Origin: Lewinellaceae bacterium
GTDB lineage: Bacteria; Bacteroidota; Bacteroidia; Chitinophagales; Saprospiraceae
Direction: 5' to 3'
Assembly: GCA_020636135.1 (NCBI GenBank)
Contig: JACJYK010000001.1
Span: 3,768,501-3,832,500, forward strand
DNA: 64,000 nt
How positions within the stretch are numbered: position 1 is the stretch's first letter; each line of letters opens with the position of its first letter. Shown here one piece after another: positions 1-9,401 of this stretch. The notes beneath the pieces are model-generated. The model ran no database searches. It was given only the letters and a program-made list of their open reading frames with translations, and was not told the origin of the DNA. Position numbers and translations under genes: made by a program.

Positions 1-639
1 CTGGACGATCCGGACAAAAGCCAGTCCCGGGTGGTCTGCGGCCTTACGGATGGTCGCCTGCAGATGGGCCGGGTGCCAGTCGGTTGTCTGTGCCACAAAA
101 GAAACATTGGAAAATCCAAGTGTTGTCTGCAAAGGATTGATTGGCGGAACCACTGAACCGTGGGGGTGGGTATTTGAATGGGTACCCAACGCACTGGTAG
201 GTGATGTTTGCTTTTTTGTCAAGCCGTAGATGCCGTTATCGAACAGCAAGACCACCATTTTCATGTTGTACCGGATGGCATGAACCCAATGACCGGCACC
301 GATGGAGCAACAGTCACCGTCACCGGTTATCACGAATAAATGCAGGTCAGGCCGGCGGAATTTGACGCCGCAGGCTACGGGAAATGCCCGGCCATGCAGA
401 CCATGAAAACCATAGGTCCCCATGTAGTGCGGAAATCTGCTGCTGCATCCGATGCCAGAAACACACACTGTCTTCTCAGGCGGGTATTGTTTGTCTTTGC
501 ATACTTTATGGACGGCAGCTAAAATGGAATGGCCGCCACATCCCGGGCACCAGCGCGCCGTACTTTTTGCGTAATCATCGAGCCCGTAATAGATTTCGGG
601 CATTGGGATGCTGCAGGCATCTGCTTTCAAGCCAAACAT
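1..639 (-). CDS. korB: 2-oxoacid:ferredoxin oxidoreductase subunit beta (partial)
   Basis: This is the thiamine-diphosphate-binding beta subunit that works with the adjacent alpha subunit to decarboxylate a 2-oxoacid (2-oxoglutarate by usual Bacteroidota assignment) to acyl-CoA with reduction of ferredoxin. The reading frame is open from position 639 to the window edge, so the C-terminus is missing (about 213 residues visible). Visible hallmarks are WCPGCGGHSIL, SGIGCSSRFPHYM, HGLHGRAFPVACG and the TDP/Mg motif GDGDCCSIG. An in-frame stop lies just upstream of the ATG at 639; a second possible start at 603 gives MPEIYYGL. It follows korA by 40 bases on the same strand, so the two are probably one transcript. 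Substrate preference cannot be read from sequence alone. Confidence 0.93.
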   Translation of the reverse strand, partial: MFGLKADACSIPMPEIYYGLDDYAKSTARWCPGCGGHSILAAVHKVCKDKQYPPEKTVCVSGIGCSSRFPHYMGTYGFHGLHGRAFPVACGVKFRRPDLHLFVITGDGDCCSIGAGHWVHAIRYNMKMVVLLFDNGIYGLTKKQTSPTSALGTHSNTHPHGSVVPPINPLQTTLGFSNVSFVAQTTDWHPAHLQATIRKAADHPGLAFVRIVQ

Positions 640-679
640 GATCTGGAATTTTCTGAAGAATTAATAAGATTACTCGTTC

Positions 680-2569
680 TCAAGCCAATTGCTTTTTAAT
701 GATCTCAAGCACCTGTCCGGGTCCCAAAGGCTGTCCGTAGACGTTGCCTGCGCACTCGATGTCCACCAGGGTGCGGGCCCGCAGTTGCCAGGCCAGTTGA
801 GAATACCGTCGATTCTCGGGGGTAATCATCGGGTCACCCAGGGTGTCACTGTAATTGATCTCAATGGTCATTACCTTTTTAAACCGGGCAAAAATTTCTG
901 CCAGGCCCGGTTCAAAAGGAAACAGAAAGCGCAGGTGGATGGAGCTAACCCGGATGCCCTGTTCACGGGCCATTTCAACTGCCTCATCGATAGCACCCAG
1001 GGTCGACCCCCACCCTACGATCAGCAGGTCACCTTCCTGATCTCCGTGTATGGTAGGAGGTTTTAAGGTCTTCTGGAAAGCGGCAAATTTCCGGCTGCGG
1101 GCTTCTGATGACCGCTGATTGATCTCCGGATCATAGGCTACTTTACTGTTTTCATCATGGGCCAATCCGGTGAGCGTGTACATACCTCCGCGTTGACCTG
1201 GAATTGGACGTTTGCTGATGCCCGTTTCCGGGTTCCAGTCAAAGGCACGGATTCCTTCTTTCCAGGGACTCTGGTCGATCGGCAGTGAGTACCAGTCGCG
1301 ATTGATCTTCGGCCGTTTGAACGGCTGAACGCCAGTGGCCAGGTTGGCATCGCTTAAAAGAAATACCGGGGTCCGGAATGCTTCCGCCAGCTTGCGGGCG
1401 AGAATGACGAAATGGAAGCACTCTTCAATGGTGGCCGCTGCAATAACGATTTTGGGAACATCGCCGGTCTGTCCCATAATCGCAGCGGTCAGGTCACTTT
1501 GTTCCACCTTGGTCGGCAATCCGGTGGAGGGACCACCGCGCTGTACATCGATGATCACCAATGGCACTTCCGCCATGACAGCAAGTCCGATAAACTCTGT
1601 CTTAAGAGCGATACCAGGGCCAGAAGTGATGGTGACTGCTGTCTTTCCTGCGTAGGAAGCCCCGACAGCGAAACCGATGGCAGCAATCTCATCTTCAGCC
1701 TGATGTACGACGCCACCTACCTTTTCAAAGTGCTCCGCAAGGTGGTGGGATGCGGAGGTGGCCGGAGTGATCGGATACATGGAACACAACTCGATCCCGG
1801 CAGCCATGATCCCAAGGCTTAATGCTTCGTTACCATTCATCACCACCTGGTCATCGGTAACTTTCATCGGCGGGATCTCATAATGAAGGTCCAGATTATC
1901 TTCAGCCCACTGATAACCAGCATGGAGCAGATTAATATTGACATCTATCACTTTCTGGGACTTCTTGCGAAATGTAAGATGGATCTGTTTTTCAGCCATT
2001 TCCATGTCCCTGTCGTAGATGTAACACAGCAGGCCCAGAACCCACATATTTTTCCCTTTACGGGCATCCATGACCAGTTTAAGGCATTCCGTCTCCATGG
2101 GTATTTCGCGGACATCAAATCCTTCCGATTTGAATTCGGTCAATGCCCCGGCATATTGCCGACGGATCTCCGGGTTTTCATCCGTGGCCCATTTATTTTC
2201 GATCAAAAGAACGGTACCTTCTTTATAGGCATTTTGGCGCAACCGACCATATAATACCTGTTCGTTGAGTGCGACCACCAATCCGGCATGGTCTCCCATG
2301 TTGGTTATTTTTTTCGCACCAATACGAACTCTGATTCCGGAAGCACCTTCGCGTGATCGGGCAGGTGGCTGAATTTCGGCCGGAATGATCTCTACCGTCC
2401 AGACGCCATTACCCATTTTTGCAGAAATCTGGCCCAGGCTTTGACCACATTTTTGAGCGCCTTCACCCGAGTCGCTGACTATCTCTACGATGGCCTGGTC
2501 AATCCTTTTCCGTTGTTTGGTACCATGACCATCGGAGGAGTCCAGGACATCGAGTGCTTGCTTATCCAT
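680..2569 (-). CDS. korA: 2-oxoacid:ferredoxin oxidoreductase subunit alpha, gamma-alpha fusion
   Basis: Catalytic alpha subunit of a 2-oxoacid:ferredoxin oxidoreductase, 629 residues. The N-terminal third (about residues 30-215) is the gamma domain, with GQSLGQISAKMG-like and GDHAGLVVALNEQ stretches. The rest is the alpha pyrimidine-binding domain, with NGNEALSLG, MYPITPATSASHHL, QAEDEIAAIG and QRGGPSTGLPTKVEQSDL. The gamma-alpha fusion is the common two-subunit KorAB arrangement in Bacteroidota. It precedes korB by 40 bases. The region upstream has a weak Bacteroidota-like -7 (TAATTTCG on the minus strand, near 2590) without a matching -33, so I do not call a promoter. 2-oxoglutarate is the likely substrate, but a related 2-oxoacid is possible. 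Confidence 0.93.
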   Translation of the reverse strand: MDKQALDVLDSSDGHGTKQRKRIDQAIVEIVSDSGEGAQKCGQSLGQISAKMGNGVWTVEIIPAEIQPPARSREGASGIRVRIGAKKITNMGDHAGLVVALNEQVLYGRLRQNAYKEGTVLLIENKWATDENPEIRRQYAGALTEFKSEGFDVREIPMETECLKLVMDARKGKNMWVLGLLCYIYDRDMEMAEKQIHLTFRKKSQKVIDVNINLLHAGYQWAEDNLDLHYEIPPMKVTDDQVVMNGNEALSLGIMAAGIELCSMYPITPATSASHHLAEHFEKVGGVVHQAEDEIAAIGFAVGASYAGKTAVTITSGPGIALKTEFIGLAVMAEVPLVIIDVQRGGPSTGLPTKVEQSDLTAAIMGQTGDVPKIVIAAATIEECFHFVILARKLAEAFRTPVFLLSDANLATGVQPFKRPKINRDWYSLPIDQSPWKEGIRAFDWNPETGISKRPIPGQRGGMYTLTGLAHDENSKVAYDPEINQRSSEARSRKFAAFQKTLKPPTIHGDQEGDLLIVGWGSTLGAIDEAVEMAREQGIRVSSIHLRFLFPFEPGLAEIFARFKKVMTIEINYSDTLGDPMITPENRRYSQLAWQLRARTLVDIECAGNVYGQPLGPGQVLEIIKKQLA

Positions 2570-3055
2570 TGACTTTTACTTTTCACCGAAATTACGCCAA
2601 CACCACGCGAAAGGGAAGTTGAAAAAGATGACGGATATCACCTTCCGGGAAGAAGTTTATACTTGCTAAAGAAATTCTTTTTAATACAGAATTTTCAAAA
2701 GTCCGTTCGTTTCCTGATCGAATAACTAAAAACGGAATTCGGCGGATGGATAACCTGGCGAAATTATTCGCCGGCAGATTCGATGGCTAAAATGTCTGAA
2801 TTTTGATGGGCCGTACTAATATCCAGATCACTGCATTACGTTCTCTGCTTGGTGGAGATGGTACCACATTACGTTGTGCATTTCGTATTCGCCATTTAAG
2901 TGTCAGGGGTTTGATTACTGGGTAATACGTGCTATTTCTATGGTTTGTAAGGATTTAAAAATTCTATTTTTTTGGGTCTGGAAGATAAAAAAGGCAGCCA
3001 GCATGAAAACCCAAACACACTGCTGAGCAAGATCAGCTACTTCAGACGATTCTGA
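2570..3055. other. intergenic region, no gene seen
   Basis: A 486-base stretch between the start of korA and the end of the XRE gene. I see no convincing reading frame or RNA gene. A perfect 6-bp hairpin (GGCGAA, loop ATTA, TTCGCC) sits at 2757-2772 without a following T-run. The base composition is AT-rich. It probably holds the korA promoter, but no clear motif is visible. Confidence 0.5.
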
Positions 3056-3283
3056 TTAAGGTTTTGATGTTGTTTCCAGGTCAGGTACATATTCCAGGAT
3101 ATCGCCCGGTTGACAATCCAGTGCTTTGCAGATGGCCTCCAGGGTGCTAAAACGGATGGCTTTGGCTTTTCCTGTCTTCAGGATTGAAAGATTGGATAAG
3201 GTCAGGTCGACTCTTTCAGAAAGCTCATTGAGCGAAATTTTTCGCTTTGCCATCACCACGTCCAGGTTTACGATTATTGCCAT
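3056..3283 (-). CDS. small XRE-family (YozG-like) transcriptional regulator
   Basis: A 75-residue, single-domain helix-turn-helix protein of the Cro/C1 type. The core reads KRKISLNELSERVDLTLSNL followed by RFSTLEAICKALDCQPGDILEY, the typical XRE recognition-helix and dimer-helix pattern. Small XRE proteins of this length are often encoded directly next to a DUF2975 membrane protein, and that is the arrangement here: the start lies 3 bases after the stop of the upstream gene, so the two are co-transcribed. It probably represses or tunes its own operon; no operator was identified. The C-terminus (VPDLETTSKP) is short and polar. Confidence 0.85.
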   Translation of the reverse strand: MAIIVNLDVVMAKRKISLNELSERVDLTLSNLSILKTGKAKAIRFSTLEAICKALDCQPGDILEYVPDLETTSKP

Positions 3284-3286
3284 AGT

Positions 3287-3766
3287 TTATATTGTCAGGT
3301 CATTTTCAGATTTCATATCGACAGCATTCTGCAATATCTTTTCAAATATTGCCGCAGCAGTTGCGACAACGATGGTCCCAAAAGTTGTCACGATACACAT
3401 GGCCAGAAAACCAGCCGGATCATCATCTTTACTGTGAAAGAGCTTAATGTAAATTCCCGCCAATACAATTAAAACGCCCAGTGTAATGGCACAATACTTT
3501 ATGTTTTTTAAGGCTTTAACAGCCCCCGCAGAAAACACCCTGTTTTGTCCAATGTATCCAAGTAATCTGAACGCCTGATATAACCCAATAAAAAAAGCGG
3601 TTGACGCTGCATAACCATACAAGATGAACTTGTCCAGGTAAATGCTTACCAGGTCCAGGTTTGTTGCTCTCCCCTCCGTCAGGGGAAACCAAATTAATAT
3701 GGCAAGGGCCACCAAACCTATCAGGACGACGACCGCCTGAAGAAATACGATTGACATTTTTTTCAT
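3287..3766 (-). CDS. DUF2975 family membrane protein
   Basis: A 159-residue integral membrane protein with four predicted hydrophobic segments (about residues 5-27, 45-68, 90-110 and 120-145) and few polar loops. The pattern, size and pairing with a YozG-like XRE gene match DUF2975, a family of unknown biochemical role. The ATG at 3766 is preceded by a strong promoter (3795-3824), leaving a leader of roughly 20 nucleotides. Family assignment is from topology and context, not from a profile search. Confidence 0.75.
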   Translation of the reverse strand: MKKMSIVFLQAVVVLIGLVALAILIWFPLTEGRATNLDLVSIYLDKFILYGYAASTAFFIGLYQAFRLLGYIGQNRVFSAGAVKALKNIKYCAITLGVLIVLAGIYIKLFHSKDDDPAGFLAMCIVTTFGTIVVATAAAIFEKILQNAVDMKSENDLTI

Positions 3767-4081
3767 ACAATTCTGACACGTTTGTTGTGTACGGCAAAGA
3801 TACGGTATATTTATTGTTTATCAATAATTATTTGTTGTTATTAGCAAATTATTTTTCTCTTATCGGAAATTCATTGGTTTGGCTTTCGCTTCGGAAATGC
3901 CAACGCATCCGGGCTTATCCAGGAAATATGCAGATGATACCGGGCCGCTCTCCTCTCCAGACCTCACTGCCTCCTGCTTTCACCAATATTCTTCCTGCTA
4001 TTTGTCCGGATAAATACACGAAATGGCTACTTTCAATGCATGGAACCAATTGCATTCCCTTGCAGCTAAACGTAATAATCA
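3767..4081. other. divergent intergenic region
   Basis: A 315-base region between the divergent DUF2975 and amidohydrolase genes. It contains the leftward promoter at 3795-3824 and an AT-rich tract around 3805-3860. I could not find a matching promoter for the rightward gene. An open frame of about 147 codons at 3661-4104 overlaps the DUF2975 gene on the other strand and has no protein-like features. Confidence 0.5.
3795..3824 (-). promoter_or_regulatory. Bacteroidota-type promoter for the DUF2975-XRE operon
   Basis: On the minus strand the sequence is TTG, a 19-base spacer, then TATCTTTG, an exact match to the known Bacteroides -33/-7 grammar (TTTG-N19..21-TAnnTTTG). The -7 element is at 3795-3802 and the -33 at 3822-3824. 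It sits 29 bases upstream of the ATG at 3766. Confidence 0.8.
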
Positions 4082-5659
4082 ATGGATCACATCGCCAGCA
4101 ATAATACCAGGCACCCAGCCATGGCAGGCCTCTGTTGTTTAATGATCTTTTTTCTTTCCGCCTGCGGACCGGCGCAGCAATACGACCTCATCTTTCGTAA
4201 CGGGACCATCGTCGATGGCACCGGAAAAGTGTCCTACGTTGGTGATGTCGCTCTCAATGGCGACACCATCATGGCTGTCGGCAAATTAAAAAGAGCGATG
4301 GGGGCGGAAGAGATCGACATTACCGGACTGGTGATCGCACCGGGCTTCATCAACATCCACAGTCATGCCGAAGAAGATGCTCTACCTACGGCGGTTAACA
4401 TGCTCAGCCAGGGTGTGACCACCGAGATTATGAACGCCGACGGTCGTAGTCCTATGGATCTGACCCTTCAAATGCACCAGCTGGATTCCGGCGGGCTGGC
4501 CCTGAATGTCGGAGGCTGCATTGGATTTAACAGCGTCTGGCAAGCTTCCGTTGGGCTGAACGACGTGCGACCCACTGAAGCCCAGATCCGGGAAATGCAG
4601 GAAATGATCCGAAATGGTTTGGAAGCAGGCGCATGGGGCGTATCTGCCGGACTTGATTATGTCCCTGGCCGCTATGCAAAAACAGCAGAGGTCATTGAAG
4701 TCCTCAAACCTTTCTCAGACTGGGAGGTGGTCTTTGCCAATCACGACCGGCTCACCCCGGAAAGCCACTACAGCTCGATTGCCGGCATGACCGAGACCAT
4801 TGACATTGGACTCGCCAGTGGGTTGATCCCGCTGATCACCCACATGAAGGTCCAGGGTTGGGAACAAGGTAAGGTGGATACCATCCTGCGGCGTATGACC
4901 GCTGCCAAAACCGGCTTCGAAGGGGGCGCCGTCGCCGACGTGTACCCCTACCTTGCCGGAATGACCGGCCTGGCCAGTCTAATCATTCCAAGCTGGGCCC
5001 AGGAAGGTGGATACGCAGCCATGGTTGCCCGGTTTAAAGATCCGGCATTGCGAGCCAGGATCATTCTGGAGGCCGAGGAAGCCATGGATTTGCGTTTCGG
5101 GGGGTATGAAGGCATATTTCTTCTGGATTCTCAACGGGAACTGAGCGAGGCAATGAAAGAATACGGCATTGACTCGCCCGGCGAAGCCGTTATCCGGCTG
5201 CTGGAAGTAAAGAATCAGGCCATTATTGCCCGTTTTGGCATCGAATCCGATCTGATCGCCATCATGCAGCATCCCACTACCTCCATCGCGTGTGACTGCG
5301 GAGCGTCTTTACGCGACCGCCTGCATCCACGGAGCTGGGGCAGTTTCCCAAAGGTGTTAGGCGAATATGTACGTGAAAAAAAGGCCCTTACATTGGAAAA
5401 TGCAATCTATAAAATGTCCGGTCTCCCGGCAAAAACGATCGGCATGACAGACCGGGGAACACTGGCACCGGGCATGGCGGCAGACATGGTTGTTTTTAAT
5501 CCAAACACCGTAATCGACAAGGCCACTTACGAAAACCCCACGTTGATGTCCGAAGGCATCGTTCACACCATGGTCAACGGTCAATTCGTCTGGCGGGATG
5601 GTGCCGCCACGGGGGTGAAGGCTGGGAAGACGCTGGTGAGGGTCAAGCCGGCAAAGTGA
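4082..5659 (+). CDS. exported N-acyl-D-amino-acid deacylase-like amidohydrolase (lipoprotein)
   Basis: A 525-residue zinc amidohydrolase resembling D-aminoacylases and D-hydantoinase-like enzymes, which hydrolyse N-acyl-D-amino acids or related amides. The N-terminus ends in a lipobox (FFLSACG), so it is probably a lipoprotein outside the cytoplasm. The fold's start (DLIFRNGTIVDGTGK), metal ligands HSHAEED, ITHMKVQG, and the family's C-terminal HPRSWGSFPKVLGEYVRE and GTLAPGMAADMVVFNP are all visible. The motif around the catalytic aspartate reads ACDCGAS rather than the usual SDG form, a small deviation. The ATG at 4121 (MAGLCCLMIFFL) would give a more typical lipoprotein signal than the one at 4082. 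It is convergent with the rhamnosidase gene. Confidence 0.85.
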   Translation: MDHIASNNTRHPAMAGLCCLMIFFLSACGPAQQYDLIFRNGTIVDGTGKVSYVGDVALNGDTIMAVGKLKRAMGAEEIDITGLVIAPGFINIHSHAEEDALPTAVNMLSQGVTTEIMNADGRSPMDLTLQMHQLDSGGLALNVGGCIGFNSVWQASVGLNDVRPTEAQIREMQEMIRNGLEAGAWGVSAGLDYVPGRYAKTAEVIEVLKPFSDWEVVFANHDRLTPESHYSSIAGMTETIDIGLASGLIPLITHMKVQGWEQGKVDTILRRMTAAKTGFEGGAVADVYPYLAGMTGLASLIIPSWAQEGGYAAMVARFKDPALRARIILEAEEAMDLRFGGYEGIFLLDSQRELSEAMKEYGIDSPGEAVIRLLEVKNQAIIARFGIESDLIAIMQHPTTSIACDCGASLRDRLHPRSWGSFPKVLGEYVREKKALTLENAIYKMSGLPAKTIGMTDRGTLAPGMAADMVVFNPNTVIDKATYENPTLMSEGIVHTMVNGQFVWRDGAATGVKAGKTLVRVKPAK

Positions 5660-5697
5660 TCCTCCAACCAATCAATAACTCACTGGCTTATGGATTC

Positions 5698-8600
5698 TCA
5701 GCTTACTGGCATTTCCAATGCTTCTCTGATCATAACCGGCCCGATCAATCCCGCATCGAGTAACGGTGAATCCCGGTGATGGTGTTTCCAGGTGGTGAAA
5801 GTCACCTGGCCGTCAACCGGCTTGGGAGCGCCATCAAGATACCACTGGGGTAATGCCCGGATCGCTCCTTCCGCCAGGGGCCTGAAGGGTGAAGGCTGAT
5901 CCATGGTGGTGTATTCGTAAAGATCCGGCATCTGGGCATCGCCGATCAGGCGATTGACCCATTGATTGGTAACCCGGACTTCCAGCTGGTTTTCGCCAAC
6001 CCTGGCTGACTGAGTAATTTCTACCAGGTAGGGACGCGTCCAATAATTACCAAGGCAAGCACCATTTAACCATACTTCTGCGACTACTTCCACCTGACCC
6101 AGGTCGAGGAATAATTGCTTATCCGATTGAAAATGATCTGCTTCCAGGATAAATGTCTTACGGTATGATGCTGTTCCCGAGAAATATTTCACCCCTGCTT
6201 CCGGATGATCTTTGAGGGAAATCAAATTCTCCAGGATGATGTTGTCCGGAGCTCCGCGATCGGACGGGAAATGCACTTCCCAGGCGCCAGTAAGTGCTGT
6301 ATCCCGGAGTCCACTGACTTCAAGACTGTGGGATTGTCCTTGCTGATCGAACTGGCTATAGGTTCCGTTGGACCAAAAATACATTGCTGGTGAACCCTGG
6401 TTTCCTCCAGGGGTAATATCAGGCATGATGGTGGCATGAGGAGGCACCGCCTGCCGGGCCAGCGATTCAAGTTCTTCAGGGTTCAAAGCCCGGGGCAGTA
6501 CTTTAACGCCGGCAAGATCGCCATTGTAGAACCTGGAAATCCAGAAAATATTTTCTACGGGATCTCCGGCGGAGGGATGTATTTGGTCGAATTTTTTCTC
6601 TCCCTGGCTGGCTTCCCGGCCATTGATGTATATAATAGGAACCCCTTCACGGTAAACAACACCAATGTGGGTCCATCCTGAGATGGGTTGTGCTGCGGCA
6701 TGGTTAAATTCCGGAAATTCATTGCCGTTTTCCCAGATAGCTACGCCGTTCCGGCCAACCGTTACGCCGCTGCCTGCGTGCCCATCGCCATACAGGGTTT
6801 TTCCATCGGAGGGATAAATGGCATAATAATCGGTCCAGGAGTGTGGTACACCTTCGTAGAGGGCAGCAGTCGAGAGCATGATGTTGTTCTCCGGTCTGGC
6901 CCAGAAAGACAACGTAAAATTGTTGGCCAGACTGCCATTCGCTTCGAAATGGCCTTCATTTGCAGAAGCAAATTCCTCACTAGAAAGGATTTGGTCTTTT
7001 TCTTTGATAATTGTTGCTATCCCCGGTCTTTGAATAGCATCACGAAAAACCACGAATACGGATCCATAAGGCATCAGTGTCAATGCAACCTGAGTGCCGG
7101 AGCGGTTTGAGGTAAAGCAACTGGCAGGAACACTTTTACCGGTGACCGCATCCCATAATTCCGGTTGCTTACCCGAAACTCGGAATGTAACGACCAATTC
7201 TTCTGTGGTCCGTCTTTGGTTGCTGAGGAAATAAACATCACCTTCACCGGACCGACGGTGGATGTACTGAATAGGTGCATCACCTGACTTCGAGGTAATC
7301 CTGCAGTCGGGTGTCAAGTTAATGTCTTCTACTATTTCATTGATTGTTTGTCCCCAGTATAGCTTCCCGTGGCCAATTGTTTTTTCTGTGTTATCTCCTG
7401 TACCCCATAGTTCCCGTACCAATGATTCAAACTCCTTCCTGACCTGAGGATCCCGGCCTTTTAATCCAGGACTGGAGACTGGTTTCTGGCCAACCACGAT
7501 CAGACCATGCTCCACAAATGAACGGATCAACCGCAGGAGGTCCAGACTGATTTGCCTGGTGTCCTGTAATATCAGCACCCGGTAACTCATCCCGTCGGGT
7601 AACGCCAGCCGGCCCTGATCAATCCGGGAATGAAGGAGTAGTGTTTCTGCATTGATCAGGTCGTAGTCGAACCCGGCAGGTGGCCCGGGTTTGAGATCCA
7701 CCGGAAGTACATCCGTATAGACCCCGGGTTCTTCTCCGGTGAAATAGGCCAGATCCGCCACAAACAGTCCATGCTGCAGCAGGCTCTGACAGCGGGTGAG
7801 GTATTCCACCCAGCCCTTATTGGCATCCCACAGGCTGTTGGTCCGGTCAAAATGAATGCCCCAGGGCCCCATGGTCATACCGGGCATGGCCGTGGGATGG
7901 GGCTGATGGGCATTGCGGTGAACCAGAATACGGTTGATGCCCATGGTGAACATCTTGTCGCAGACGGGTTTCATCGCGAAAGCATATTCCTGCCACCGAG
8001 CCGCTTCCGGCTCCGCCGTCAAGCCCTCAACACCGACGATCCGCTGGCCGCTGATGTGCGCTACGGATGACGCCAGCTTACAGGTACGCCGCATGGTCAG
8101 ATTATTCTGGAAAATGGTTGACAAGCCGTACCAGTATTCACCCATGGAGAGATCCCCACGAGAACCGATCTGGATTTCCTCCATGGGGCCGCGGTCATAC
8201 GGTTCAAAATAAGCGCGAATGCCATGCCGATGGCATAATTCAGCCATCTTGCCATAATAGTGATCTGCGATCATATCCGCCTGTGTGCGGCGCAAGTCCC
8301 ATAAGAACCGGTCTGTTTCATCCGCGGAGCCTACCAGCTTCCCCGTCATCGCAGGTAGATAAGCTATCGGTGAATAGCTGTTCCTGGTTTCAAATTCTGT
8401 TTCAAATCCCCCAGTCCAGTTTTGCATTCCTACTTCCCAGGAATCAATTTCCAGCGCCATCTTGCCTTGTCTGGCCAACGGCTCCAGAAAGGGAAGCAAT
8501 GGAGTGATCATCTTGTCGAAATGAAAAGCAACTGCTTCAGGATCAAATTTGTCGCATTCCAGGCCAAGGCCGGTATCCGGTGAAGACCGATTCAGCGTTC

Positions 8601-9381
8601 CCAGTGAAGTGTATCCAAATCGTTGTAACGTGTACGATTGATTTCCTGAATCACTGGCCTGGGTTTTTAATGCTTTCAGATCGAAATTTCCTTCGGTGTC
8701 CATCCATGCGGTTGCCACCACGATGTGGGCAGGGTTAATTGCCGGCAGTGCCGGGTCGATGGGACCCAGGCCCCGGTTGTACTCCTTATTGGTCCTTCTT
8801 TCCCAACTTGCAAATGGCGGTGTGTCTGGCGGAAGAGATGGGAATGCCAGCACACAAACATCCTGGTAAAACTCCAGTTTGTGTTCCGGAACTGGCAATG
8901 CGATCGAATCTTCCTTGCCGGCGGTATTTATCTGTACCTCGCTCCAGACCAGGGTTTTCATGGACCTGTCCGGTGTAATCCAGGGGCCGCCGCTGGAGGA
9001 CCATCCCGGGCAATTATGCATACAGAAGTCGATGCCCAGACGATTGCATTCTTTGAGGGCAAACGCTTTGATCGCAAACCATTCCGGGCTGAGGTACTCC
9101 AATGGCCCTTTGGGTATGCCGGTGCCGGCATCAAAATTGAATACTGCGCCGACACCAATCCGGTGCATTGCTTCCAGATCCAGCGTTATCCCTTCACGGG
9201 TCACATGACCATTCATCCAGAACCACATGTTACCTGGCCGGGCGGAAGGTGGTGGGTTTTGGAACAATTCTTCCAGTGCCAGCAGGGATTTATTATCTCC
9301 ACTGAGGGCCGGCCAACCAGGATACAACAAGGTCGAAAATCCAGCTAACCCGCTGTATTTGAGAAATTCCCTACGGATCAT
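5698..9381 (-). CDS. GH106-like alpha-L-rhamnosidase with LamG-like insert
   Basis: A 1227-residue exported glycoside hydrolase. The N-terminus (MIRREFLKYSGLAGFSTLL) has a Tat-like twin-arginine signal. Residues about 30-480 carry features of the GH106 / glycosyl-hydrolase-like family: GNMWFWMNGHVTREGI, MHRIGVGAVFNFDAG, FCMHNCPGWSSSGGPWI and YFEPYDRGPMEEIQIG. Around residues 760-960 there is a LamG/concanavalin-like module (FTLSFWARPENN, WTHIGVVYREGVPIIYING). The C-terminal part is a GH2-type sugar-binding beta-sandwich (LFLDLGQVEVVAEVWLNG). It probably removes L-rhamnose from plant or algal glycans; specificity is inferred from the family. It lies 20 bases downstream of the CE1-type esterase gene, suggesting one operon. 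Confidence 0.85.
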   Translation of the reverse strand: MIRREFLKYSGLAGFSTLLYPGWPALSGDNKSLLALEELFQNPPPSARPGNMWFWMNGHVTREGITLDLEAMHRIGVGAVFNFDAGTGIPKGPLEYLSPEWFAIKAFALKECNRLGIDFCMHNCPGWSSSGGPWITPDRSMKTLVWSEVQINTAGKEDSIALPVPEHKLEFYQDVCVLAFPSLPPDTPPFASWERRTNKEYNRGLGPIDPALPAINPAHIVVATAWMDTEGNFDLKALKTQASDSGNQSYTLQRFGYTSLGTLNRSSPDTGLGLECDKFDPEAVAFHFDKMITPLLPFLEPLARQGKMALEIDSWEVGMQNWTGGFETEFETRNSYSPIAYLPAMTGKLVGSADETDRFLWDLRRTQADMIADHYYGKMAELCHRHGIRAYFEPYDRGPMEEIQIGSRGDLSMGEYWYGLSTIFQNNLTMRRTCKLASSVAHISGQRIVGVEGLTAEPEAARWQEYAFAMKPVCDKMFTMGINRILVHRNAHQPHPTAMPGMTMGPWGIHFDRTNSLWDANKGWVEYLTRCQSLLQHGLFVADLAYFTGEEPGVYTDVLPVDLKPGPPAGFDYDLINAETLLLHSRIDQGRLALPDGMSYRVLILQDTRQISLDLLRLIRSFVEHGLIVVGQKPVSSPGLKGRDPQVRKEFESLVRELWGTGDNTEKTIGHGKLYWGQTINEIVEDINLTPDCRITSKSGDAPIQYIHRRSGEGDVYFLSNQRRTTEELVVTFRVSGKQPELWDAVTGKSVPASCFTSNRSGTQVALTLMPYGSVFVVFRDAIQRPGIATIIKEKDQILSSEEFASANEGHFEANGSLANNFTLSFWARPENNIMLSTAALYEGVPHSWTDYYAIYPSDGKTLYGDGHAGSGVTVGRNGVAIWENGNEFPEFNHAAAQPISGWTHIGVVYREGVPIIYINGREASQGEKKFDQIHPSAGDPVENIFWISRFYNGDLAGVKVLPRALNPEELESLARQAVPPHATIMPDITPGGNQGSPAMYFWSNGTYSQFDQQGQSHSLEVSGLRDTALTGAWEVHFPSDRGAPDNIILENLISLKDHPEAGVKYFSGTASYRKTFILEADHFQSDKQLFLDLGQVEVVAEVWLNGACLGNYWTRPYLVEITQSARVGENQLEVRVTNQWVNRLIGDAQMPDLYEYTTMDQPSPFRPLAEGAIRALPQWYLDGAPKPVDGQVTFTTWKHHHRDSPLLDAGLIGPVMIREALEMPVS

Positions 9382-9401
9382 AAGCGAACTTCCGGAAATA
9401 T

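Noticed and set aside
2590..2600. Weak -7 (TAATTTCG) for korA
   Set aside because: One mismatch and no -33 at a suitable spacing; not called as a promoter.
3661..4104. 147-codon rightward frame overlapping DUF2975
   Set aside because: Overlaps a supported gene and a consensus promoter on the other strand; sequence is not protein-like.
8725..9348. 207-codon frame opposite the rhamnosidase
   Set aside because: Antisense shadow within the GH106-like gene.
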